From the NCBI GenBank assembly GCA_964613745.1, contig CAZTJA010000049.1, forward strand, positions 1 through 21,967: DNA of 21,967 nucleotides, given 5' to 3'. A program made the translations under genes and the position numbers. Origin of the DNA: CAZTJA01 sp964613745. GTDB lineage: Bacteria > Desulfobacterota > Desulfomonilia > Desulfomonilales > Desulfomonilaceae. The notes under the pieces were generated by a model, which saw nothing but the letters and a program-made list of their open reading frames with translations, was not told the origin of the DNA and did no database searches. Shown here one piece after another: positions 15,410 to 21,967 of this stretch. Positions within the stretch are counted from its first letter, which is position 1. Each line of letters opens with the position of its first letter.

Positions 15410-15499
15410 GTGGTTGATTACTCATCGTTGAAGATTAGCTTTAAGAATCTGCTCAAGCAAAAACCGGACACATCAAGTCGTCTTCTCTTTCAATACTAA
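15410..15499 (+). CDS. Possible tiny protein (29 aa, GTG start)
   Basis: A 29-codon frame from GTG 15410 with ribosome binding site AAAGGAG and 6-base spacing, product beginning MVDYSSLKISFKNLLKQKPD and ending RLLFQY: amphipathic and basic. It lies between two better-supported small genes on the same strand. GCGCAT (15502-15507) and ATGCGC (15520-15525) form a hairpin immediately after its stop. The evidence is only the ribosome binding site and position; a leader peptide or chance are alternatives. Confidence 0.35.
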   Translation: MVDYSSLKISFKNLLKQKPDTSSRLLFQY

Positions 15500-15602
15500 A
15501 TGCGCATAAACAGGTGATGATGCGCCATGTGAAAACAAAATTTAAATTCCAACTATCTTCAAATAACTACTTCACAAGTATTGGTCAAGAGAGGACAAGA
15601 AC

Positions 15603-15770
15603 ATGACACAAGCAACACGACCGTCGGAATATCTGGTATGGGTTAAAGATAGAGAAGGCAACGAATTCATATGTAACATCGGCGACCTCAAAGATCCCAA
15701 AAAGGTTAGCACCGAAGAACTGGCAAACTGCGTAGACTCCGGATCAGCCGCATACGATCCAAGTAACTAA
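15603..15770 (+). CDS. Small protein of unknown function (55 aa)
   Basis: 55 residues starting MTQATRPSEYLVWVKDREGN and ending YDPSN, with AGAGGA 9-10 bases before ATG 15603 and a double stop (TAATAA). The body reads as a short beta hairpin (EYLVWVKDREGNEFICNI), then a loop and helix (DLKDPKKVSTEELANCVDSG), with two cysteines about 20 residues apart. The 'VWV.D.EGN.F.C....LKDPK..S.EEL..C' pattern is regular enough to suggest a conserved small family, but I cannot name one. A GC-rich hairpin follows 33 bases after the stop. Same strand as the 69-residue gene upstream and the FMN-protein/dikinase-like pair downstream. Function unknown; the C-terminal tail would be the variable part if it were a precursor peptide. 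Confidence 0.65.
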   Translation: MTQATRPSEYLVWVKDREGNEFICNIGDLKDPKKVSTEELANCVDSGSAAYDPSN

Positions 15771-15802
15771 TAAACCAGAAAATAATAATTAAAGCTGATT
15801 AT

Positions 15803-15829
15803 GGGGAGGTTTCCGAATGGAACCTCCCC
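15803..15829 (+). terminator. Hairpin after the 55-aa gene, probable terminator
   Basis: GGGGAGGTT (15803-15811) and AACCTCCCC (15821-15829) are perfect 9-base arms, extendable inward by CC/GG with one bulged T. The following TGATTGTGT is only mildly T-rich. It separates the small genes from the FMN-protein gene. Confidence 0.5.
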
Positions 15830-15896
15830 TGATTGTGTACACGCTTGCGATTAATTGACCGGATACATCTATCTTTTTAGATTGAACAACTTTGCT

Positions 15897-15950
15897 GCGG
15901 GGTCCATAACGATTTAACTATGAACAGATGGATTCTCTGTTAAACCCCGC
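15897..15950 (+). other. Structured leader before the FMN-binding protein gene
   Basis: GCGGGGT (15897-15903) pairs with ACCCCGC (15944-15950). Inside, AACAG (15923-15927) and CTGTT (15937-15941) form a hairpin, while TTTAAC (15913-15918) and GTTAAA (15939-15944) offer a competing pairing. The structure would end about 90 bases before the GTG start. I could not match it to a known riboswitch. Confidence 0.35.
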
Positions 15951-16042
15951 CGGAATGGTGTAATCATCTTCATACCTGAATGAGGCACTTAAAACTTCAC
16001 TCGCAGATCGGTCCTTGAAACATACAAGGAGGTTCATGGCTC

Positions 16043-16495
16043 GTGAATTTGCAATCAAAACCGCTCGAAGAAAAAGTCAGACTGCTCTTGGCCTCGCAAA
16101 AATTTGCCGTGCTTTCAACTCAAGAAAAAGATCACCCGTATATGAACCTTGTAGCTTTTGCGGAAACCGATGACCTCCGAACCATTTTGTTCGCGACAAC
16201 GAGAGCGACGAGAAAATACGGAAATATATCCTCACATTCCGGGGTTGCACTACTATTTGATAATAGATCGAACGAAGCGGCGGACATACAGGAAGCAACG
16301 GCAATCACCGCTATTGGAAGCGCATCTGAGGTCATAGCCTCTGAGAGAGGAAAAATGGAAAAAACTTATCTCCACAAGCAACCACATATGAATGATTTTC
16401 TCTCTTCGCCTACAACTGCCCTGATTAGCGTAGACGTTGAATATTATATTTTCGTAAACCGATTTCAGAACGTCACATTCCTCAATCTGAAATGA
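16043..16495 (+). CDS. FMN-binding split-barrel (pyridoxamine 5'-phosphate oxidase-like) protein
   Basis: 150 residues, single domain. The pattern LLASQKFAVLSTQEKDHPYM (15-34), then NLVAFAETDDL and ILFATTRATRKYGNI (48-62), is that of small PNPOx-like flavin-binding proteins; the RATRKY stretch normally contacts flavin phosphate. VALLFDNRSN (68-77) and ATAITAIGSASEV (85-97) are the next barrel strands. It should bind FMN or a related flavin and act as an oxidoreductase or flavin/heme carrier; true pyridoxamine phosphate oxidase activity is unlikely at this size. Start GTG 16043 is 10 bases after AGGAGG; an ATG at 16036 is closer but out of frame. Its TGA overlaps the ATG of the dikinase-like gene (ATGA), so the two are made together. 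Confidence 0.8.
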   Translation: MNLQSKPLEEKVRLLLASQKFAVLSTQEKDHPYMNLVAFAETDDLRTILFATTRATRKYGNISSHSGVALLFDNRSNEAADIQEATAITAIGSASEVIASERGKMEKTYLHKQPHMNDFLSSPTTALISVDVEYYIFVNRFQNVTFLNLK

Positions 16496-18624
16496 TTAGT
16501 CCAGTCATATCCATAGATCGGTTTACGGATTCCCAGGTCTCGCTTATCGGAGGAAAAGCTTCTGCTCTCGCTCGCATGTATGAGGCCGGTATCAAGATAC
16601 CTCATACTGTTTGCGTCAGTACGCAATATTATTCGGATTTCATCATACAAACGGGCATTCGTGACAAAATTCTGTTCGAACTCGAGAAAAAAGCTTTTGC
16701 CGATATGCGATGGGAGGAGCTTTGGGACAGTTCCCTTCGCATTCGTAATTTGTTCATCAAGACTCCTCTTCCGAAATCGATTCGAGCAACTCTTACCGAA
16801 GCTATTCAGCCGGTTTTTAAAGATAACCCTACGGCGGTGAGGTCGTCTGCTCCAGGTGAAGATTCTGCAAAACTTTCTTTCGCCGGTCTGCATGAATCAT
16901 TCGTAAACATTGAGGGAATAGAAAGTATTCTTGACCACATTCGTCTCGTCTGGGCATCGCTCTTCTCGGATAGAGCCCTCCTATATCGTCAGGAACTTGG
17001 ATTGGATCCTCGCAATAGTGCAATGGCGGTAATCGTTCAGGAAATGATCATCGGAGAAATTTCCGGTGTTGCATTCGGTATAAGCCCGGTTAATCCAAAT
17101 GAGACAATAATCGAAGCCGTTTCCGGCCTAAATCAAGATTTGGTGGACGGATCAGTAGAACCGAATCGCTGGATTTTAGACAGTAACACCGGCGATGTTC
17201 TGGCGCAGCATTGCTCCGAAACCTCTCCCAAAGACCAAAACAGTCATAGCGAAACGGGTTGCTTCTCTACAGTCCCATTACATATGTGGATCAAGGATGT
17301 GTTTGATCTCTTATGTAGCTTGGAGCATCTCTTTGGATCCCCCCAGGATCTGGAATGGACGCACACCGGCACCAGTCTTATTGCTCTTCAATCACGCCCC
17401 ATAACGACCTTGAGTTCAGTCGATGATGATGAAAGGCAGTACTATCTTACCCTGAGAAGAACTCTCAAAAATCTGTTGGAATTGAGAGACGAGATTGAAA
17501 ACGTCGTAATCCCAAATATGCTGCAGGAAGCGGCGGACTTGGCCGGAACGGATTTGCGGAAGTTGTCCGATGAGGAGTTAAGCCGAGAGTTGGATAGAAG
17601 GCTGAGAATCCTCCAAAACTGGGAAAATGTATACAAGGATAAATGTATACCTTTTGCGCATAGTATGCGCCTGTTTGCCGAAGTGTATAACCAACAAGTT
17701 CGTCCGGAAGATCCCTTCGAATTTATGAAAGTCCTCGGCCGGCAACAATTGCTGAGTCTCAAAAGAAATACTCTGATCCAACGTATCGCCGATCTCTTGG
17801 AAAACGATCCTGAATCTCTGGAATGCTTATATAGGCAAGACGTACTCCAGTGTCGGAGTGATGTAATTCAATTAGTAACTGAATTTCAAACCACCTTTGC
17901 TGATTCTGCATGGGAATCCGAGTCTTTATTCGGGAATTCTGCCCGGATTGCAAAACTCATTAGCAGCTACTTAGAAAAACACTCCCAAAAGTCCTCCTCT
18001 GGTGATGATACATCACAAATTCTAGCTAACCGTTACTTGGATGCGTTTCCTGATCGGAAGAAAGAATACGCCGCAACTTTGTTGGATGTCGCTCGAGCGG
18101 GATACCGTCTGAGAGATGATGATAACATTTATCTGGGCAAGATCCGTCGCCAAGTTTTTGATGCTCAACGGGAAGCCTGTTCACGCGGATTAGTTGACAG
18201 CGAGATTGAATGTCGAAACAGCAATGAAGTGGCGGATTCATCCACCGCAAAAGATTTGAAGCCCTCGCATCCACTTGCAGGTGACGAAATTTTCGAAGTG
18301 CACACACGCCAAGTCGTCGGCCAGCCGGCCGGTCCAGGACTAGGTACAGGTAAAGCCCGCATTATCGAAAGCCCTGACGATCTATTTGAATTTCGCGCAG
18401 ACGAAATACTTGTATGTGACGCGATTGACCCCAATATGACCTTCATCGTGCCGCTTGCCGCAGGAATTGTGGAACGTCGGGGCGGCATGCTTATCCATGG
18501 TGCCATCATAGCGCGAGAATATGGAATACCATGCGTAACCGGTGTCCCTGAAGCTACCCGGATTATTCGAACGGGTGAGACGGTAACCGTAGACGGCTTT
18601 CTGGGCATAGTGATCATTGGATGA
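16492..18624 (+). CDS. Dikinase-like enzyme: PPDK/PEP-synthase ATP-grasp plus phosphohistidine domain, no PEP barrel
   Basis: 710 residues. Residues 1-308 are the PPDK/PEP-synthase ATP-binding domain: GGKASALARM 20-29, AVRSSAPGEDSAKLSFAGLH 115-134, VQEMI 182-186, DLEWT 286-290, ALQSRPIT 298-305. Residues about 310-600 are a helical middle region without a known motif. Residues about 600-710 are the swivelling PEP-utiliser domain: GGMLIHGAIIAREYGIPCVTG (split here: GGMLIHG 664-670, AIIAREYGIP 671-680, CVTG 681-684) with phospho-acceptor H669, then VTVDGFLGIV. The C-terminal TIM barrel that binds PEP/pyruvate is absent, so it is not a PEP synthase. The order ATP domain-middle-His domain is that of rifampin phosphotransferase (about 860 residues), but the middle domain here is shorter and its substrate unknown. 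Coupled to the FMN-binding protein gene by ATGA. Confidence 0.85.
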   Translation: MISPVISIDRFTDSQVSLIGGKASALARMYEAGIKIPHTVCVSTQYYSDFIIQTGIRDKILFELEKKAFADMRWEELWDSSLRIRNLFIKTPLPKSIRATLTEAIQPVFKDNPTAVRSSAPGEDSAKLSFAGLHESFVNIEGIESILDHIRLVWASLFSDRALLYRQELGLDPRNSAMAVIVQEMIIGEISGVAFGISPVNPNETIIEAVSGLNQDLVDGSVEPNRWILDSNTGDVLAQHCSETSPKDQNSHSETGCFSTVPLHMWIKDVFDLLCSLEHLFGSPQDLEWTHTGTSLIALQSRPITTLSSVDDDERQYYLTLRRTLKNLLELRDEIENVVIPNMLQEAADLAGTDLRKLSDEELSRELDRRLRILQNWENVYKDKCIPFAHSMRLFAEVYNQQVRPEDPFEFMKVLGRQQLLSLKRNTLIQRIADLLENDPESLECLYRQDVLQCRSDVIQLVTEFQTTFADSAWESESLFGNSARIAKLISSYLEKHSQKSSSGDDTSQILANRYLDAFPDRKKEYAATLLDVARAGYRLRDDDNIYLGKIRRQVFDAQREACSRGLVDSEIECRNSNEVADSSTAKDLKPSHPLAGDEIFEVHTRQVVGQPAGPGLGTGKARIIESPDDLFEFRADEILVCDAIDPNMTFIVPLAAGIVERRGGMLIHGAIIAREYGIPCVTGVPEATRIIRTGETVTVDGFLGIVIIG

Positions 18625-18637
18625 GAAATGTTCTTGG

Positions 18638-18684
18638 ATCACCTGGAAACCTGCATTCATCTGGAATGCGGGTTCCCAAGTGAT
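18638..18684. terminator. Long hairpin between convergent genes
   Basis: GGAAACCTGCATT (18645-18657) pairs with AATGCGGGTTCC (18665-18676), with one bulge and one wobble and a 7-base loop; outside this ATCAC (18638-18642) pairs with GTGAT (18680-18684). It lies between the ends of the dikinase-like gene and the PstS-like gene and could serve both. T-runs are lacking on either side. Confidence 0.5.
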
Positions 18685-18715
18685 TACGGCTGCTGATCAG
18701 TGTGTGTTCGCTTCG

Positions 18716-19549
18716 TTAATTGTTCGCTCCACCCAACATTTGACAGAATTCCACAAATTTCTGTGCAGAAACTTCTTTGGACTGGGCATTCCAAACAAAG
18801 CTGAAGGGTAATATTATCGGATAGGACTGATTCTTGATGTTTTCCTCCGTAGGAAAAACCGCTGGACTACCATCATCTCGCCTTATCTTGAGCAGCTTGA
18901 CTCCAGTGTTTTCGCGCGTTGATGGGACAATCCCTAGAGACAGCTCCTGAGAAGAGCTGCATACTTTGCTGATGGTTTCCCATGTTTCAGTCATCACTGT
19001 TTTGTTCCCGAAAGGTTCGCCACCGAGAACCTTCTCCCAGAAGAACACGGCTCCACCCGATTCCGGAATTCTACGGCTCAAACACTTTACCGGTTCATCA
19101 GGTCCGCCGACCATTTTCCAATTGTCGTACTCACCGGTATAGAGACGTCTTAACTGATCCAAGCTCAGTTCGTTAACAGGGTTTCTCTGGTTGGTTATGA
19201 GGGCTATTGCTGCATAACCTATAGGTTTTTCGGCAAGTTGAATTCCTTTGTCATTGGCCTTTCTTCGTTCATCGGATCTGATTTCCCGAGACATCATGGC
19301 AATATCGGTGTTTCCTTCAAGAAATGACTGGAAACCTTTACCTGCACTGGAGCCCACTACGGTGACGGACACGTCCGGAGTCTTTGTCATGAATTGCTTG
19401 GCCCATTTGTCGACCTGATTTGAAGCCATTCCTGCGCCGTTCACCTTCAATATTTTCTTTGAACTATCCTGCCCGATAGTGACTGAAATTGAGCAGAACG
19501 TCAGACAAAAGAAGGCCAACAACAACATGCGAGTAAAGTTCTTATTCAT
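18716..19549 (-). CDS. PstS-like periplasmic substrate-binding protein
   Basis: 277 residues. Signal peptide about 1-26 (MNKNFTRMLLLAFF, then LTFCSISVTIGQ); no good lipobox. The PBP-like fold of the phosphate-binding family is shown by KILKVNGAGMA at 32-42, VVGSSAGKGFQSFLEGNTDI at 64-83 with AMMSREI after it (84-90), where the SSAGKG loop binds an oxyanion, LDQLRRLYTGEYDNW at 130-144, and ESGGAVFFWEKVLGG (163-177). It should bind phosphate or another small anion. No pstCAB permease genes are near; instead it follows a hybrid histidine kinase gene by 123 bases on the same strand, so it may feed sensing rather than transport. The start has AAAGGAA upstream. Stand-alone PstS-like proteins are common in deltaproteobacteria, so the exact ligand is uncertain. 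Confidence 0.85.
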   Translation of the reverse strand: MNKNFTRMLLLAFFCLTFCSISVTIGQDSSKKILKVNGAGMASNQVDKWAKQFMTKTPDVSVTVVGSSAGKGFQSFLEGNTDIAMMSREIRSDERRKANDKGIQLAEKPIGYAAIALITNQRNPVNELSLDQLRRLYTGEYDNWKMVGGPDEPVKCLSRRIPESGGAVFFWEKVLGGEPFGNKTVMTETWETISKVCSSSQELSLGIVPSTRENTGVKLLKIRRDDGSPAVFPTEENIKNQSYPIILPFSFVWNAQSKEVSAQKFVEFCQMLGGANN

Positions 19550-19672
19550 GGACGTGTTCCTTTCTCTTCAGATTACATCGTTAGACCACCGGCAAAACGT
19601 CGAATGATGAATTCGTTTGCTCAAACTGAAAATGCACGGCAATATCAGGTACAAAGTACCGAACGGCAAAGT

Positions 19673-21628
19673 TCACACGAGCCACTGTCTACCCGTTTGC
19701 CTCGATACCCTGGATTCGTTCTTGTCAACTATCTCGTTTACCGCTTCAAGCAAAGTGAATATCGAGATCGGCTTGCAAAGCACTCGGTCAACGGTTGGTT
19801 TGGGGGCATTTGGATCTTGAATCTGGCGTCCCCATCCGGTAAGTAAGATGAAGGGTGGTTTCGGAATGCCTCTCAACGAACAGAGATCATCTAAGGCGCG
19901 ACTCACTTCCCAACCGTTCATTCCTTCCATTCCCAAGTCGCATATCACGACGTCAAAGGTGAATTTATCGAAGAGTTCGAGCGCTTCTTTACCCGACAGT
20001 GCTGCAGTAACCGTGTGGCCGTACAATGAAAGCCCTTCTCCAATGGTTTCCAATAGGCTGGGTAGATCATCGATTACAAGGATGCGATGACTCACATCTG
20101 GAGCTACTAAATTGGGCTTGATTTTGGTATCGCTTTTGTGATGTGCTCTGGGCAACACGACGCAGAATATCGCGCCTTGACCGGAAGAGCTTTGCACGGA
20201 AATTTCTCCACCATGCCTGGAAACGATCCCATAGGAACTCGACAGCCCCATTCCTGTTCCTTGGAAACCCTTGGTGGTCCAGAATGGTTGGAATATTTTC
20301 CCAATGTCGCACTCATCGATTCCGACGCCATTATCCTGAACCAAAAAAGTCACTTTTTCATCATCAGCAAATAGTCTGACTGTGATTGAGCCTCCATCCG
20401 AACATGCCTCGGTGGCATTTTTCATTAGATTTACGGCCACCTCGAACAATTCGCTTTCTTTGCCGTTCACAAAGCATCCATCCGAAAGATCCGTGTGTAA
20501 GGAAATTGTGATCCCATCTTTCTCGGGATTGATCTTCCACCAGGGACGCGTCATCTCAATCATTTGTCTCAATGTATGAGACAGATCAAAGACCGCATAA
20601 TCAGAAACAACAGGCTCGTTCCTAACTCTGGAAAAATCCTGTAGACGCTTGATAGTGTTCGCTCCCAAATCACAGCCCTGTACTATTTTGTTTATTTCCG
20701 CCTTCAATCCCGCAGTATTGCCGGCTTCCAGATGCTTCAATGTGACTTGACAGGCAGACAGAACAATTTGAAGAAGATTATTGAAGTTGTGTGCTACAGC
20801 TCCGGCCATATCCCCAAGTGCCTTAATGCGCTCGGTTCGCAAAAGGATCTCATTGGCTTTCTTCTGATCAGTGATGTCTTCTCCGACACATGCCAGACCA
20901 ATTCCCCTGTGCGATCCATCTTTTAGCAGTATAGAACTGTTCCATCGTATGCAGCGCAGCTCACGATTGCTTGTCAGTATATATCGCTCGGAACTATGCT
21001 GAACCTCTTGCCATGCGGGCGGTTCATACCACTGCCTGTGTGATTCTACTTCATGCTGCGGAGCGAATATTTCGGACCACTTACGACCGACAACCTCTCC
21101 TCTATCACGTCCCGTGATTGTGAGAAGAAAATCATTACAGAAAGTGATCGTGCCGTCCTTGTCCAGGCACACCGCTACGAATCGGACACTCTGCAGAATT
21201 TCTCGAAACCGCCTTTCGGATTCCATGAGTGAGGCTTCGGCTTGTTTGATGGGGGTGCGATCGGTGATTGCCACGATTGATCTATTCAAGATGCCTGAAC
21301 TGTCGGTCGGACCGATTCGTATGTAGCCGTGAAATAAAGACCCATCACCACGGATAAATTCCACATCTTGTTCTATTTCACTTGTCCCTGAGAAAGTCCG
21401 AAGAGCTTCATTAATCTTTTCGTATTCATCTTGAGATGCATACAGAATGCGAGTGGGCTTGCCAATGATCGCCTGTTCGTCGGCGAAGCCAAACATGCGA
21501 ACCATTGCTGGATTAATCCACCTAAACCTTCTTTTCTCGATTTGGCCGAGCCCCACCGGACATGCAGACAGCATTCTGCAAAGCATCTGCTTATCGAGAG
21601 AATTCGTCTGCAACTTGAATGGGGACAA
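19673..21628 (-). CDS. PAS-PAS hybrid histidine kinase with C-terminal receiver
   Basis: 651 residues, no membrane segment, so a cytoplasmic sensor. PAS 1 about 20-130 and PAS 2 about 138-257; dimerisation/phosphoacceptor with H280 in GAVAHNFNNLLQIV (276-289), the HNFNN variety; ATPase domain about 350-495 with N-box FEVAVNLMKNATEA (395-408), DNGVGI (432-437) and GTGMGLSSSYGI (457-468); receiver domain about 514-640 with phosphoacceptor D564 (VVICDLGMEGMNG), T597 (LLTGW) and a later CKPIS lysine. The start is TTG 21628: AGGGGGGAAC lies just upstream and an in-frame TAG sits 12 bases before it. No separate response regulator is adjacent, so the receiver either modulates the kinase or passes phosphate elsewhere. 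A PstS-like binding protein gene follows. Confidence 0.92.
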   Translation of the reverse strand: MSPFKLQTNSLDKQMLCRMLSACPVGLGQIEKRRFRWINPAMVRMFGFADEQAIIGKPTRILYASQDEYEKINEALRTFSGTSEIEQDVEFIRGDGSLFHGYIRIGPTDSSGILNRSIVAITDRTPIKQAEASLMESERRFREILQSVRFVAVCLDKDGTITFCNDFLLTITGRDRGEVVGRKWSEIFAPQHEVESHRQWYEPPAWQEVQHSSERYILTSNRELRCIRWNSSILLKDGSHRGIGLACVGEDITDQKKANEILLRTERIKALGDMAGAVAHNFNNLLQIVLSACQVTLKHLEAGNTAGLKAEINKIVQGCDLGANTIKRLQDFSRVRNEPVVSDYAVFDLSHTLRQMIEMTRPWWKINPEKDGITISLHTDLSDGCFVNGKESELFEVAVNLMKNATEACSDGGSITVRLFADDEKVTFLVQDNGVGIDECDIGKIFQPFWTTKGFQGTGMGLSSSYGIVSRHGGEISVQSSSGQGAIFCVVLPRAHHKSDTKIKPNLVAPDVSHRILVIDDLPSLLETIGEGLSLYGHTVTAALSGKEALELFDKFTFDVVICDLGMEGMNGWEVSRALDDLCSLRGIPKPPFILLTGWGRQIQDPNAPKPTVDRVLCKPISIFTLLEAVNEIVDKNESRVSRQTGRQWLV

Positions 21629-21801
21629 CGTTCCCCCCTAACCGTCGGAATGGTGGGCATAGGACTCTCAGGTCCGCTTAAACCACGAAGCTTGAAAATC
21701 AAGTGTCTGCTCAGTGTTAAGAAGCAATTTAGATGCCAACAACAAATGCTCATACAAAGGATCAATATAGGCATGCATGTTCGATTCGTAATGTCAGTCA
21801 G

Positions 21802-21818
21802 TTTTACAGTATGTAAAA
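21802..21818. promoter_or_regulatory. Palindromic candidate operator A
   Basis: TTTTACA (21802-21808), GTA, TGTAAAA (21812-21818): perfect 7-base arms about a 3-base centre, 174 bases before the kinase start, directly abutting operator B. Confidence 0.5.
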
Positions 21819-21834
21819 ATAACGTATACGTTAT
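21819..21834. promoter_or_regulatory. Palindromic candidate operator B
   Basis: ATAACGTATACGTTAT (21819-21834) is a perfect 16-base palindrome, next to operator A with no gap. Its size and symmetry suit a dimeric repressor. The gene controlled may be the kinase (minus) or a gene beyond the right edge (plus). Confidence 0.55.
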
Positions 21835-21967
21835 AAAATCATCGACTATCTGCTCGCGAATATACTTTTAAAATGCTTATTCCGAGCCGGATAACATTGA
21901 CATTCAGCCCCTAATTCGGCTATCCTTCAGTCGGGGAAAAGTCCACATATTATTCTTTTCGGGGTAG

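Larger units (their letters stand above)
21629..21967. other. Gene-free right end, upstream of the kinase
   Basis: 339 bases with no convincing gene. It should hold the kinase promoter on the minus strand. An AT-rich core (about 21780-21870) contains two abutting palindromes, listed separately. A plus-strand open frame crossing 21431-21871 is antisense to the kinase start and has no support. Nothing recognisable in the last 95 bases. Confidence 0.6.

Noticed and set aside
15321..15602. Possible CRISPR-like or tandem repeats among the short inverted repeats
   Set aside because: The inverted repeats differ in sequence and length and there are no regularly spaced direct repeats.
16036..16173. 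ATG at 16036 opening a 45-codon frame with a CSFCGNR tail, seemingly a small cysteine protein
   Set aside because: Its ribosome binding site spacing is only 3 bases, and the frame overlaps the well-supported flavin-protein gene in another phase.
18165..18617. 150-codon minus-strand frame within the dikinase-like gene
   Set aside because: Serine- and proline-rich antisense shadow of the conserved phosphohistidine domain.
16492..18624. Annotation as phosphoenolpyruvate synthase (ppsA)
   Set aside because: The C-terminal PEP/pyruvate-binding barrel is absent, so the name would be wrong despite strong ATP-domain similarity.
21431..21871. 146-codon plus-strand frame at the right end
   Set aside because: Mostly antisense to the kinase PAS domain; no ribosome binding site and no protein character past the overlap.

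Overview
The window looks like chromosome from a Gram-negative, signalling-rich bacterium, most likely a deltaproteobacterium (Desulfobacterota). A Desulfomonile-like sulfate reducer is my guess from protein style; no marker gene here proves it. The clues are several large multi-domain sensors, a sigma-54 activator, a zinc-ribbon/class III cyclase/AAA/TPR protein, a PilZ protein with a deltaproteobacterial-looking N-terminal helical module, and an Fe-S photolyase. I see no insertion sequence, phage gene, integrase or CRISPR array.

Layout, left to right. (1) 1-1676, minus: a SsuC/TauC-type permease, its ATPase, and the start of a third gene that runs off the left edge, probably the binding protein. 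(2) 1806-3337, minus: a PAS-GGDEF diguanylate cyclase followed by a PilZ protein with complete c-di-GMP-binding motifs. (3) 3338-3972: about 630 bases without a gene, holding a good sigma-54-type promoter match and hairpins. (4) 3973-4854, plus: a GT2-like glycosyltransferase. (5) 4954-5459: a divergent PII variant and a tRNA-Arg(CCT), whose promoters appear to overlap back to back. (6) 5670-6121, minus: two small overlapping genes of unknown function. (7) 6614-12073, minus: a 1176-residue cyclase/AAA/TPR protein followed after 9 bases by a sigma-54 activator with a cyclic-nucleotide-binding domain. (8) 12725-14881, plus: a DUF1499 protein and an Fe-S cryptochrome/photolyase. (9) 15111-18624, plus: up to three small proteins with good ribosome binding sites, then a translationally coupled pair, an FMN-binding split-barrel protein and a dikinase-like enzyme (ATP-grasp plus phosphohistidine domain, no PEP/pyruvate barrel). 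(10) 18716-21628, minus: a PAS-PAS hybrid histidine kinase followed by a PstS-like periplasmic binding protein; adjacent palindromes lie upstream of the kinase.

The recurring theme is compact signalling modules in which maker and receiver, or sensor and binding protein, sit in one transcription unit: c-di-GMP (GGDEF + PilZ), probably cAMP or cGMP (class III cyclase + cNMP-domain sigma-54 activator), and hybrid kinase + binding protein. The least explained region is 15111-18624. Functions come from motif reading alone; no search or folding was run.
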